A DNA stretch of 64,000 bases from Piromyces finnis (Eukaryota; Neocallimastigomycota; Neocallimastigomycetes; Neocallimastigales; Neocallimastigaceae). Positions 40,245-53,490 of this stretch are shown here, one piece after another. The notes beneath the pieces were generated by a model. That model was not told the origin of the DNA. It saw only the letters and a list, made by a program, of their open reading frames with translations, and did no database searches. The first letter of the stretch is position 1, and every line of letters begins with the position of its first letter. The position numbers and the translations under genes are program-made. The stretch is from the NCBI GenBank assembly GCA_002104945.1, contig MCFH01000011.1, positions 319,501 to 383,500 on the forward strand. Direction: 5' to 3'.

Positions 40245-40762
40245 ATAAATAAAAAATCAGTGAAATAATAAAAATAAAAATTAAAAAGTATTATGTTTAT
40301 ATAAATAACTCAATACTAAAGAAATAATCACATAAAATTCAACAATATTCAACCAAAATGACAATAATAAATAATATATCCATAATTTCATAATTTTATT
40401 AAAAAATAAATATTTCATTATAATATATATAAACCAATAATGTAATTATTAAATAATTAGAAATCGCGATAAAATAAAAAGTATCTATTCATATATGTAA
40501 TAATTTATTTTGTCTATTAAATCTTATTTTACAAAAAAAAAAAAAAAAAAAAAAAAAGCAAATTAATTAAAATATATATATATATTAATAGTATAATTGT
40601 ATGCTTATATATATATAAATAATATTGTTTTAAAATTCTAACAATTTTATTTTTAAGAGGAATTATGATGATACAAGATATACTTTTATTTTAATATATG
40701 ATAATAATATTTATTAAAAATAAATTAATTATTGATACAAAAAATGAAGAAGGTTTTCAAAT
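40245..40762. other. Convergent intergenic region
   Basis: Lies between the 3' ends of the PhnP-like gene (plus) and the Rev7 gene (minus). A+T-rich, with a poly-A run at 40533-40557; no gene seen. Confidence 0.6.
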
Positions 40763-42255
40763 TCATAAAGGTAATATTTCTTGGTATAATTGCAATTTTA
40801 TTGAGGGATTATTAATTGAGTATATAGATAATAATTCAGATGTTTTTACATCATCATTATCATCATGATCAATAGCTAAGTCCATATTATCTTCATCTTC
40901 ATCTTCATCCATTTTTTCTTTTTCACCATCTTTATAATGACCATCGCTAACTTTTTTCTCTTCTTTTCTTTGAATTGGTGTTAAATATTCATCTTCTGCT
41001 AAAACCCATGGAAATCTCTTTATGCATATATTGAAATATATAAAAACAAAATTAATATAATATTAAAAAATAATTTTGAATGCACTTTTTTTTTCTAATA
41101 AAAAAAAAAATAAAAAAATTAAGAAATTTTTAAATTACTGAATTTTCACTAGAATCTCCCGATTCACCATCTCCTTTTAGCTTTACCATATATTGAAATA
41201 ATAAATCATCTAATAATAATTTTATATTGAGTAAATAACTAATTAAACCCTTCATTAAAAAAATATTTAAGTATTATTTTAAATATGTGTATATATTACC
41301 ATCAACATCAGTAGTATCATCAAGATTTGAACATCCCCAAAGTTTTTTAATAGTGGTTCTAAATAAATGAGTTATTTCCACAAAATTTATTTCTTGATTA
41401 TAATTGCTGATATAAATATTAAGCATATCAAAAAATTTATTAAAATAAAAATAATTTAATATATATAAATATATATATATATAATAAAGAAATAAATGTT
41501 TTGATAAAAACTATATATACTTTTGAACTAAGTCTTTAACTGTGAATACAAATCGTTTCACTGGCTTATTTTGACTATTTATAATTAATATATATATATT
41601 TTCTATTAAGTCCTGTTTAAAAAAAAAAATACATTTAATATTTTAATTATATTTATGAAGAATTTCAAATTAGTCTTTTTAAATTTAACTATTTTTACTA
41701 ATAATATTTTACTTTTTCTAAATATTCTTTTAAAGATATTATAACATCATATATATATCCATTAAGTTGAGGATGACGAGACATCATTACAGGTGTTCCA
41801 TATTTTTCTCTCTTTTCGAAGAAATCTTTATATAAATAATATTTTTCACAAAGTATATATAAATTAGAAATTTTTAAAGAATAAAATGAATAAGCATAAA
41901 TAAATTTTTTTATATTCCATAGTGAATAGATACCCATAGGATAAACACCAACTAAATATAGTATTAAATGCGTTGAAACTTCCAAAAGTTCTCCAAAAAT
42001 ATCTTTTTTTTAAAAAAAAAAAAAAAAAAATATAAATATATATAATTTGGAGAAAATTAAATTTTGTCAAAATGTATTTAATATAAATGAAATTTCAAAA
42101 TCATTTTAATTGCATCAATTTATATAAGAAAAAATAATAAATAAATAAAAAGTTAATTTCTCATAAATTATGATAAACTACAAAATAGTTTAAATACCTA
42201 TAATTTTATGTTTATTTTCAGCAACAATTGATTTATCGGAATGATTATTGTTCAT
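40763..42255 (-). CDS. REV7: HORMA-domain protein Rev7/MAD2L2
   Basis: Seven exons (42255-42198, 42002-41934, 41825-41713, 41612-41521, 41406-41300, 41209-41139, 41017-40763) give 254 residues; human MAD2L2 is 211. The match runs the length of the HORMA domain: IFGELLEVSTHLILYL, VYPMDFFEKREKYGTPV, MSRHPQLNGYIYDVI, NKPVKRFVF, and the safety-belt segment RFPWVLAEDEYL from residue 171. Rev7 is the adaptor subunit of translesion DNA polymerase zeta, and a partner in other repair and cell-cycle complexes, by closing its safety belt around short peptides. Between the safety belt and the final helix (NPSIKLQLYQEIL) there is an Asp/Glu-rich insertion not found in animals. The start is the first ATG after an in-frame stop; the eight or so codons just upstream are also open, so the 5' end is the least certain part. 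Confidence 0.88.
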
Positions 42256-43066
42256 TTTTTTAATATGTTCTTTTAATAGATTAATTTCCAATAATTAAAA
42301 ATAGTATGAGAAAAAAAAAATAATAATTGCAATATTGTATATTTCCTTTTTTTTTTTTTTGGAATTTAATTAATTTTTTATTTTTTATGGTATATAAAGT
42401 AATAAAATACCTTTTGCTTAAAAATTAAAATTTCTTTAATGGAATGGTATATTCATTGATATATAATAAAAATTAAATATAAATAGCCAGATTTTAAAAA
42501 TTTATATAATAGATTTCATTTCTTCAAAATCGTTATACATTCAAGATGTATAATTTTTATGAACTAATAGACAAAAAAAAATTATAAATAAATAATAATA
42601 ATAATAGTAAAGAAAGAAATGAATAAATTGAAAATAAATCGGATAGAATAAAACAATTACTGAATAAGATCTTTTTGGTTATTAATTTAGTTATGCTAAG
42701 TACTAAATTTTTAAAATTTTAACACTAAATCAAGCCACAGAAACAATATATTTTTTTTCCTTAATAAAAATTTATGAAAAAATTATGAAAATAATAATGA
42801 TTCCTTTTTAATAAAATAAAGAAAAAAATTAAAATATTTATTTTAAAATTTTTAGATTTATATAATTAATAAAATATTATTTTTTTTTTATTTTTCTTAA
42901 ATATTATTTTCATTTTTGTTGAAAAAATTAAATAAAAAAAAGAAAAAAAATAAAAATCTATATTTCTATATATTGTTAAATATATTGTTAAATATTTTAT
43001 TATTGAAAAATAAATAGATTAAAAAATTTATAAACTAAATAGTATTAAATTAAAGAGTTAGAAAAC
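42256..43066. other. Intergenic region between two minus-strand genes
   Basis: About 810 bp: presumed Rev7 promoter and fumarase 3' flank. No coding or RNA feature seen. Confidence 0.6.
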
Positions 43067-45003
43067 TTAATGTTTTGGTTTGTATTCCTTTGGGCCAATC
43101 ATGTTCTTTGGGTTAACCCATTCTTGATATTGTTCAGCAGTTAAGAAACCTAACTTGATACCAGTTTCCTTTAAGGTAGAGTTTTCCTTGTGAGCAGTCT
43201 TAGCAATCTTAGCAGCCTTTTCATAACCAATGTGTGGGTTAAGAGCGGTAACAAGCATTAAACTGTTTTCTAAGTACATTTTAATCTTCTTTTCATTTGG
43301 AACAATACCAACAACACAGTTCTTAGTGAATGAGACACAAGCATCAGCAATTAATTGAATAGAATCTAATAAATTCTTAATAATAACTGGCTTGTAAACG
43401 TTTAATTCAAGATGACCATTGGAACCAGCAACAGTAATGGTGGTGTTGTTACCAAATACTTGACAGCAAACCATAGTTAAAGCTTCACATTGAGTTGGGT
43501 TAACTTTACCTGGCATAATACTGGATCCTGGTTCGTTTTCTGGGAGAAGTAATTCATTGAAACCACATCTTGGACCACAACCCATTAAACGAATATCATT
43601 AGCGATTTTCATTAAAGAGGTGGCAATAGTATTTAAAGCACCGCTAGCTTCAACACAAGCATCGTGGGCAGCTAAAGCTTCGAACTTGTTTGGAGCAGTA
43701 ACAAAATCAAAACCAGTAAGTTCGGAGATCTTAGCAGCAACTTTAACATCAAAACCAACCTTAGTGTTTAAACCAGTACCAACAGCAGTACCACCTAAAG
43801 CTAATTGAGAAAGTCTTGGAAGAACAGCTTCAATTCTTTGAATACCGTACTTAAGTTGAGTACTATAACCAGAGAATTCTTGACCAAGAGTTAATGGGAC
43901 AGCATCTTGAAGATGGGTTCTACCACACTTAATAATATCCTTGAACTTCTTGGAACAATTATCTAAAGCTTCGTAAAGAGTAGTTAAAGCTGGAATTAAA
44001 GTCTTCTTGATTTCAGTAACTGCGGCAATGTGCATAGTAGTTGGGAAACTATAAATAACAAATAATGAATAAATTATTATTTAAATATATATTTATATTT
44101 TAAATTTAGTATTTATAATTTATACTAATATTTTAATAATTAAAAAAAAATAATAAAAATACATACGTATCGTTAGAAGATTGAGACATGTTAACATGGT
44201 CATTTGGATGAACCTTAATTTCATTACCTAAAATTTCACTAGCTCTGTTAGCAACAACTTCATTAACATTCATGTTGGTTTGAGTACCGGAACCAGTTTG
44301 GTAAACAACTAATGGGAAATGGTCAATAAGTTCACCAGAAATTACCTTTGTTAATTAGTTATATTTTATAAAAAATATATTTTTAATATTTGTATTTATG
44401 TAAGTAATTATTAATAATAATAATAATACATACTTCATCACAAGCTTTTACAATAGCTTCACCAATCTTCTTATCAAGACCGAAGGTCATGTTAACTATG
44501 GCGGCAGCCTTCTTTAAAATACCGAAAGAACGGATAACACTTTCTGGCATAACGGCTTTCTTTCCACCAATTTTAAAGTTTTGGAGAGATCTAAGATTAT
44601 TTAATTGAAAATATTTAATATATATATTTCTTTCATTATAAATTTTATAAATAATTGTATTTACCTTTGAGTTTGAGCACCCCAGTAACGATCATATGGA
44701 ACACGGATTTCACCAAAAGTATCATGTTCAATCTTGTATTTTTTTTCAACAGCAACTTTCCTATTTTATATATTGATAGAACAAATTATTAATACTAAAT
44801 AGATTTTTCTCTTTTATATATTATCTATTTATGAAGAAATCAAAATAATTAAAATATAAATAATATATAACACTATTTATATATGATTTTTATTTTATTC
44901 TTTTTTTTTTTTTTTTATCATCTCTTTTATATATATATTTTAAAAATTCATAATCATACTTTGATTGATTTTCTTCAGAATTTTCTTCTCTTGGATGTTT
45001 CAT
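43067..45003 (-). CDS. FUM1: Fumarate hydratase, class II
   Basis: Five exons (45003-44960, 44760-44665, 44590-44434, 44345-44167, 44048-43067) give 485 residues. It interconverts fumarate and malate. Diagnostic stretches are present: [59 protein letters not shown] (201-210, with the catalytic-site His), [10 protein letters not shown], and the superfamily signature [11 protein letters not shown] (333-343, flexible catalytic loop). The N-terminus [17 protein letters not shown] is acidic and polar, without an amphipathic basic presequence, so a cytosolic location is expected. In anaerobic fungi a cytosolic malate-fumarate-succinate route is known. Codon use is richer in G/C-ending codons than in the low-complexity genes, as in other strongly expressed genes here. 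Start chosen as the first ATG. Confidence 0.95.
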
Positions 45004-45994
45004 TTTTAATTTTATTTTTTTAAAAAAGGAAAAGCTTTATAATACAAAAAAAAAAAAATAAATAAATTATAAATTAGATTTGTTACGCGAAATAAAATAT
45101 TAATTTATCTGACAATTAAAAATATTTTATTTAAAAATAAAGTGGAATAATAATTTTTTTTTTTTTTTTTTTTGGATACTTTAATTTACTTTAGGAATTG
45201 TAAAATTTACTGATTATCTTTTTTTCCTAAAATATTGTTGGATGAAATTATCACCTATAATATATATAAAAACATAAATTGTGTAATCGTACAAATTATA
45301 ATAAATATCTTCATTAGCCATAATTTAATTACAAATTTTATTCTTTTTCAAAAACAACAATTCCATTATTTAATTATTGATTATTAAATATGAATGAAAA
45401 TATTTACAAATAATATTATTGTAAATTCATTGAATAAACTAAATATCTATATACTTACAAAAAACTATTAAATTTTAAATATATATATACTTTTAATGTT
45501 ATTTTAGATAGATTAAAAATTTTCTATTTTTCTTTTATTTTGGTTTTTGTTACTTTGATTATTATATTTAGTATTAAATGATATAAAAAATTAATAAAAA
45601 AATAAAAAAAATTGATATACAGATTATTAAAATAAATTAGAGATTAATCTTAATATTAATTCTAGTATTGATTCTATTTAATAATATAAAGGAATAAATA
45701 AATAAATTCAAAATGATTTATTTACTTTTATAGTTATATTAATTTAATAAATTTAAAAGTTATGTATTAGGTAGTATTCAAATTAAATACTCTTTGATAT
45801 TATAGTTTATCATTTCTCTGATAAAAAACTATTATTTATCATTTAAATTTATTGTAGATTGAAGCTACACAATTAATAATATATATTTCATAAAAAAGTA
45901 TTATATATATAAATAAAAAAAGTTTTATCATATTATAAATAAAAATTTATGTCGTAAGTGAATAAGAATAAAGTATTACAAATATATATGTTGT
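45004..45994. other. Intergenic region between fumarase and Snf5 genes
   Basis: About 990 bp, A+T-rich. Presumed fumarase promoter adjoining 45004 and Snf5 3' flank; no motif or gene could be assigned. Confidence 0.6.
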
Positions 45995-48900
45995 TTAATC
46001 ATAATAAGAGTCGTTTCTTCTTCTTTTTTGTAATGGATAATTATTATAAGATGGTGAAGATATTTGTGCTACCATGTTTGCTATATTTGATGCAGCATTA
46101 ACAGCTGCTCTTCTAGTTTCACGGCCACCAATTTCATTATAAAGGTGATGAATAGTATTATTATTATTTACTTTTGATTGATTATTAGTGGAGTTTGGAA
46201 TATTGGTTCTATTAGTTCTCATTGGTTCTCTATCGGGTAAAGCAATAGTTCTTCTACCACGATGTTGTCTTCTCTTACGTCTATGAAAAATAAATTACAT
46301 TATTTATTTATTACCTATTTAGTAAATTTATTTATTAAAAAGAATGATAAAATATAACATATATATACCTTGATTCTCTTTCATAATCTCTTTCTAATCG
46401 TTCTATATCATCTTCATTTAAAGTATAAATATCTGGTGCAAAATCTAATACAATTTTGTCATTCCGTACTATTGACTTTCTTTCTAATGGAATTAAGAAT
46501 GATTGAGCAACATCATCATCAAGTATTGGACCACCGTTAAATTGATATCCTGATAAATATAATGATTTAACATGTGCTTGAATTTGTTCTCTTATTGAAT
46601 GTGATACAGCAGTCCTTGAGTAATTCAAAAAAGAAAAAGAAAAAAAAAATAATAAAAAAAGTTAATAAAGGAATAATTATTTTTAAACATAAATATTTTT
46701 TAGTTCCATTAAAAATCAAAATCATAATTTATATATTAGGAAAAAAGAAATATTCATAATAATTACTTAAATTCAGGTACTAAACCTAAATCTTCAACTA
46801 ATTTTTCAGCAAATTCTTCAGGATTATTTCTTTTATTACATAAATCCCATTCAAACTTATCTTTCAACCATTGTTTTCCAATAATAATGTCCAACTAAAA
46901 ATAATTAATAATTGTTATATAAATAAAAAATAAAGTTAGAAAAAAAAAATTAAAATTAATAATATTTTATATTAACTTTTACTTTTTAGTAATCATATTT
47001 TTATATTTTACCTTAATTATCATTCTTAATTCATCTAATTCATCATTTGCAATAACGTTATGCTTCATTACATCATTAACAGTATTTCCTTCTTTAATGT
47101 CAATTATATCATTTTCATTTGTTTGTGAATACATATAATATTCATCAATTTGTTCTTTTATAGTTTTAACAATGACAGGTTGAAATGTAGAGTGGGATAA
47201 ATTGAAATCTTCACATATAAGATCTGCAAAATATTCAGGTGTTATGATCGTTTCATTTAAATTCCAAGTAAAAGAATCTCTAAATTTTACGCCATTTAAA
47301 TCAATATCAATGCGTATTGGAACAAGTACTTCCTCTTTTTCTGCAATTTCATTTAATTGTTTTTGATTAAAATTAATTAATTTTGTTCTTCTATTTCCTT
47401 TATTGGGCTGTGCTACTACTAAATTAAAGTATTTTCTTCCAACAGGGGATTTAATTATTCGCTGTAGTTTTTCTCTTTCTTTTATTTCACTTTCCACTCT
47501 TTTTTCTTCCAATATTTGTCTTAAATGATAATCACGAACTCTTTCTGAATAATCATGAATAACCTCTCTCTGGATATATTTTTGAAGTTCGATATTATGG
47601 ATATTATCTAAATAACTTTCTTCTAATTGTGGTATATCGGGTAATACTGGAGGTTTCTCTATTCTCTGAGGTTGAATTGGTATTGTTAACTTATTTAAAT
47701 TCACCATTTGTTCTGGATTAATTATAGTATTTTGTTGATTTCTTCCCTTTCTCCCTACGGGTTTTCTTCCTCTTCCTTTACCTCTAATAGATCTTGATTT
47801 ATTTCTATTCATTTCTTCCTCTTGTTGAGCCATAATGACATCATAATTTGGTACATTATTTACGTTTATTGGAGCTAATGATGCATTTTGCGGATGTAAT
47901 TGCTGCTGACGTAATTGTTGGTATTGAATATGTTGCTGTTGGATCTGTTGCTGTTGGATCTGTTGTTGTTGGATTTGTTGTTGTTGGATTTGTTGTTGTT
48001 GGATTTGTTGTTGTTGGATTTGCTGTTGTTGGATTTGTTGTTGTTGAAATTGATGTTGTAATTGATGATGCTGTTGTAATTGGTGTTGCTGCAATTGATG
48101 TTGTTGTAGTTGTTGTATTTGCTGTTGCCTTAACTGTTGTTGTAATTGTTGTTTTTGAGATTCTTGTATAGGAACTTGAGGATTAGTTTGTTGTTGAAAT
48201 TGTGCTTGTTGTTTTTGTTGTACATACTGAGTTTGACTAAGTTGTGGCTGTTTTTCCTGTTGTTGCTCTTTTAGTATTATTGGAGATTGTATAGGATGTT
48301 GAGATGAAATTCCAATTTGGATCTGTAGTGGGACTTGAGATTGATTTTGTATATTTTGTTGTTGCTGTCCTTGCATTGATTGTTGTCCTTGGGATATTTG
48401 GGACGAAATGGGTGGTATTTGGATTAATTGTTGTTCTTGTTGTTGTATTTGTGTTTGTTCATTTTGTTGTGGTGTCGGCTGAGATAGTTGCTCTTCTTTA
48501 AGTAGTGATACAGTCTCAGTTAATAGTTTCTGTTCTTGAACATTTGTGGCATCATTCGAAAATTGTTGTATAGGCGTTATATTAGTTGAATCATTCTCCT
48601 GAGGTTTTTCATTATCATTCATTATTTGTGTTTCTATTGATTGAGGAATATTATCTAATGTTGTCTGGTTATTTTGTTTATCCTGAGGTTTCTCAGATGC
48701 TATTTCTATTAATTTATTTAGTGATTGAGAGGCATTAATAAGATTTGATGTTGGAGGCAATGATTTATCTGTTGATGGATCATTAAATGTATTAACTATA
48801 TTTGGCAATGTTGCACCTGGAGTATTTGAAGATGCTGAATTTATTGGTGTAGGTGTTATTATATTAGGACTAGTAAGAGTATCTTTAGTTGATATACTAT

Positions 48901-49835
48901 GCAATATTGAATTTTCTGGTAAGGACCGTGGTATTGATGTTGATAATGATGCATAAAGAGTGGAAGCTTGTACTTGACTATTATTAGGCAAGTTTTTTAT
49001 AGAACTTTCTTGTTGTAATTGAATGCTAGGATTTTGTTGATGAATATTATCTTGTTGTTGCTGTTGTGACAAATATGATATTTGAGTTGGATTATCAATA
49101 ATTAAGTTTGTTTGAGTAATGGGTGAAGAAGATGCGATAAGTTCATTATTAAGAGTAGTAATATTAGCTAAATTAGTTGGTGAAGTTAATGATGAACCTT
49201 TTCCTATTGGTATATTAATATTAGTGTTAGGGAGGGCCATTATTGGGGATGTTTTATCTAAATTATTAATTGAGGATTTTATTGTCGATTGAGGATTTAT
49301 TAATTTTGGTGATATAGTTATTGCTTCATTAGGAAAATTTATATATTTATTTTGGTCTTTTAGGGGTATATGAGTTTTAATTATATTAGTACTATCTGTT
49401 GCTGATGAAGCTCCTGATTGTGGATTTAAAGCAAGAGCTTGTGATCCACCAACAATTTGTGAATTATTTAAAGCGGGTGATTGATTTAAACCTTGCTGTA
49501 ATTGCAATAAATTTATGTTATTATTATTAATACCTTGATACACATTTGTTAATAAATTCAAATTATTCAATGGATTTTGATTGGCGTTTGTTAAATTTGT
49601 TTTTTCATTTTTGTTTATATTGTAATATGCATTTAATGGGATTCCTTGACTTTTATATAAAATATATAAATAATTAAATATATAATAGTTAATTTTTAGT
49701 TTTCTCTTTTTCTTTATTATTATTTTTATTATAGTTATTTCATTTTATTAACGAAAAATATCGTATTGTTACTAAATATTATTAACTTATTATAATAACA
49801 AAAAAAAAAAATTACTTATTCCAATTTGGATCCAT
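45995..49835 (-). CDS. SNF5: SWI/SNF chromatin-remodelling subunit Snf5 (SMARCB1)
   Basis: Five exons (49835-49816, 49649-47012, 46894-46767, 46614-46369, 46280-45995) give 1,105 residues. The first 600 or so are Gln/Ser/Asn/Pro-rich, including a block of IQQQQ repeats, typical of yeast Snf5 rather than its RSC paralogue Sfh1. A basic RGKGRGRKPVGRKGR patch follows. The SNF5 domain has two repeats: RPT1 from VLVPIRIDIDLNGVKFRDSF (about 775) through TPEYFADLICEDFNL, and RPT2 from LDIIIGKQWLKDKFEWDL (881) through PEEFAEKLVEDLGL. It continues with HSIREQIQAHVKSL, DIERLERDYERE and the basic RRKRRQHRGRR, as in other fungal Snf5 proteins. It should be a nuclear core subunit that contacts the nucleosome acidic patch. 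The 20-nt first exon (MDPNWN) is small but keeps frame and has canonical splice sites. Confidence 0.92.
47935..48046 (-). repeat. 15-bp tandem repeats encoding IQQQQ in Snf5
   Basis: About seven imperfect 15-bp units in the Snf5 coding sequence, read as IQQQQ on the minus strand. Flanked by less regular Gln/His/Leu codons. Confidence 0.9.
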
Positions 49836-51885
49836 TTTTTTATTTATGTATTATAAATCTTCCTAAAAATTCAATTACCAATTTATATTATTACTTTTTA
49901 TATATTAAAAAAAAATGTTTTTTTTTTTTCTTCTTCTTCTTCTTTATTTTCTTTTTCCTTTTTTTTTAAAAAAAAAAGGTGGATGATATTGATTCCTGTT
50001 CAAAACTGTTTTTTCTAATAATATGTTGTGTTGTAAGCTACGAATATATTTATTATATTTTTTGATAAGTAATCTAATTAGAATAATATGATAACGAATA
50101 TACTTCCAATATTTTCATAAAGATAAGTATTTTTGTAAATTTACAAAATTTTAAGTTCTTTAAATTCAGTATTTTATATAATAAACTACAATTGTATTTT
50201 TATTCATTTATTTATAAAAATAATTGCAACAAATATTTTAAATTTTTGAACTTTTCAAAAAGAAAGGAAATAAGTGAATTATTGAAAATTCAAATTAGGA
50301 TTATTAAAATAAATAATTGTTTTTGAAGTTTTAAAATATTGTATTAATTAAATATAATAACTTTAAATATCTTTAAAGGTAATATTAAATAATATTTTGA
50401 ATAATATACTTCAGTTATAAAATAATATGGTTTTAATATTTAAATTATTGCTAAGATTTTATAAACTTGAGTTCAATATTAATAATATTCTCTTTATAAT
50501 ATTTTTAGTATTTGTATTTGTATCCTTTGATTATTAAGTATATATAATGTTTATATATAAGTATTAATATCTTATATTTTTTACTTGTTACAAATCTTAT
50601 TAATAATTCTACTATTTTTAATGCTTCAATCTACTGATCCAAACAATTTCTTTATAAATATAATTATAAGATTTTTTTTTTTTTTTATGTAATTATTTTC
50701 CAAAAAAAAAAAAAATAAAATAAAATAAAATAAAATAAATAGAATTATAATAAATTCTAATATATATCGAAGTATATGTTTATATATATAGTTAGAATAA
50801 TTTTTTAAATAATTATGCAATATAAAATTTAATGTACAATATATATACATTTTAAATTGTATAATAATGTAGCAACTTTCTCTCTGATAAATAACAATTA
50901 TAATTAATATAGAAAAAATGGAAAAGAAAATATTTATACTACTGTATCTAATCATTAATATAGATGCAGTAGTGTAGTATAGATTTCTAATTATATTATT
51001 TTAAATATCAATGTCATTAACTTTTTTTTTAACATATATAATTTTATAATTTTAATTGCATAAGATGTATATGTATAATACATAAAAGTTTAATAAATTA
51101 AAATTTCAATATTTTGTAATTGATAATTTTAAGTATAATAAATATTGTTATTTGTAATAATAAATAAATTATATCCAATAATGAATTATAATTATTGAAA
51201 AGTTATATTTTAAAAAACTATACATAATCTAAACTAAATAATCATCAACAAAAAAAAAAATGTATTAACAGTAATTTAGATATATATAATTAATATAATA
51301 ATAGCATCATTCAAATATTCAATATTAAAAAAGTAGATAAAAGCAAATATTTTTTCTATATATTAATTAACAAAATATTTTATATACTAGTAATCCTTAT
51401 AAGCAACATCATATTAATAAAATAAAACATTAAAAAATTTATCAAAAAGATAAAAAAGTTAAAATAATATAAAAAAAAACTATTTTATAAAAATAATTTT
51501 ATTTATTATAAATATTATACTTATTTAACAGTTAAATAAATGAATAATTGTTAATATTCTATGCTTTAAAGAAAATAAAAGTAAATTATAATTATGAGTT
51601 AATGGTTACATTATTAGATGATTACGGCATTCTTTTGTTTATTTTTATTTCGTTCATATAATTTGTTTTTGCAGAAATAATAATACTTTATTTACAAAAA
51701 AATTGGAATTAGTTGTTTCAAAATTTTAAATTTATAATTAAAATATATAGTTGTTAATAATAATTAAAATATATTATTCATTTATCTATTTAGGTTTTTT
51801 ATAATTTTTTTTCTATTTGATGGTTTATTAATGTTGTTGTTGTTTGTTCAAAAAATAAATTGGTTTTATTATATCAAATATATCT
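49836..51885. other. Gene-poor intergenic region
   Basis: About 2 kb between the Snf5 start and the transporter 3' end, both on minus. A 109-codon minus-strand frame at 50626-50955 is Ile/Tyr/Phe-rich low complexity and is not accepted as a gene. Nothing else supported. Confidence 0.6.
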
Positions 51886-53490
51886 CTATAGATCGTCATC
51901 AGTTAAATTATCAACCTGTGACTCTTCTACTGATATTATAATTGCAACCTCAGTGGGCTCTCTTTTTTTTTGTTCAAAATTTTTCAAGTTCATAACAATA
52001 TTACATATAATTATTGTTAATGCGCCAATAAAAGAACTCCAATTTGGAAATTCACTAAATATTGAAATTCCAATAAGAAATGAAAACACTACATCAAGAC
52101 TTCTTATCTTAAAAAATATTAAAAAATTTATAAAATTATATTAATAAATGAGAATATTAAGTTAGTAATTAATTAATTTTAATAATATCATATTAAATAG
52201 AAATTTTTTTTTTTTATAATATATAATGAATATATTATCAATTAAGACAAAATTTATATACCATAGTTCTTTTTTTGACAGTGCAAATTTGTATTCCTTT
52301 ATTTGTAAAGCATTGAGCAATAAATGCAGATATTGCTATCAAAATATGGATTATCCAATCAAAGGTAGATTCAGGAAGAATTGGATCTTGAGAATGAAAA
52401 ACAAATAATAAAAATCCAGAAATGATACTTGATACTATACCAGAGAAAAATATATGAACTAAAAAGTGTACACCATTCCCTATATAGCGTATAAAAATAT
52501 AAGCAAAGGAACTCATGCATGCACCGAAGAAAGGTAATAAATAAAATACAGCATTGTATTGATAATTATTTGGTAAAATAAACTCTGGTGAAGCTATCAC
52601 CACTATTCCAAGTAAACTTGTAAATGATAATAACCCATCACTTCTTGTTAACTTTTCATCTAAAATAAACCAAGCAATAATAGATGTAATAGCAGGACCT
52701 GAAAATAATACAACTATATTTATAATTAATATATTAAATGTTAATTTGATACTATATTTAAACTTTCTCTTAATATCAACTTTTTTATACAAGAATAACA
52801 TCCTAATTTCTTATATGATATATTATATTCTTTATATAAATTTATATCATTATAATTTTGCATTAATAGAACAAGAAAATATATATTACCTGTATTATCT
52901 GCTAAAGGTAAATAAGCTATACCAGCAAAAAAAAGAATCATACCAATTGAGCTACATGTTCCTCTACATATTAACAAAAAATTATGGTCTGTATCACCCC
53001 AAGGTCTAATTCTTATTATTTTACAACCTATATAGCCAGCAATTACTTGGAATATAGAACGTGTGAATACAGCTTGTAAAAATGAGTATTTTTTGTTTGA
53101 GATTTTCACACATAATGTCATTAATGAAAATGCTATTGTAGATAGTATCTTTATAATTAAAATTGATAAGATTAATAAATATTATATATATATTATTATT
53201 ATTATATTAAAAAAAAAAAGCTTCAGGTTGTTTCTAAGGTGACAAAAAAAAAAAATCTAATTTATTAATAAATTAAAGCGATGTATTGCATTTACCATTA
53301 ATATTATACCCCAATACTCATTATTTTTTCTTTTTCTATAAATACTTAAGATATTATTATGCCTCAATAAACTAACGTCTTCATTATCGATAGTTTCAAT
53401 TTCAGAATCTAAATTTTCTATATTTATGGATAATGTTTTTCCTGATAAAGAATCAATTGTTGTTACATTACTAATACCAGAATCCGTCAT
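51886..53490 (-). CDS. EamA/SLC35-type membrane transporter (SLC35G-like)
   Basis: Four exons (53490-53296, 53148-52890, 52713-52262, 52107-51886) give 375 residues. After a polar acidic N-terminus (about 60 residues) come roughly ten hydrophobic segments in two EamA-type halves. Half one includes STIAFSLMTLCVKISNK, FLQAVFTRSIFQVIAGYIG and GTCSSIGMILFFAGIAYLPL, ending LADNT. Half two starts VVLFSGPAITSIIAWFILDEKL, the typical end-of-half EamA motif, then GLLSFTSLLGIVVIASPEF and further segments. The C-terminus is a short acidic cytosolic tail. The family moves small metabolites or nucleotide sugars; SLC35G members are poorly defined, so the substrate is unknown. Start is the first ATG before the acidic tail. 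It is divergent from the gene at 54194. Confidence 0.83.

Noticed and set aside
47848-48501. Val-rich plus-strand frames opposite Snf5
   Set aside because: Antisense reading of CAA-rich poly-Gln codons.
50626-50955. 109-codon minus-strand frame
   Set aside because: Low-complexity Ile/Tyr/Phe content from A+T-rich DNA, no motif, crosses poly-T and AAATA repeats.
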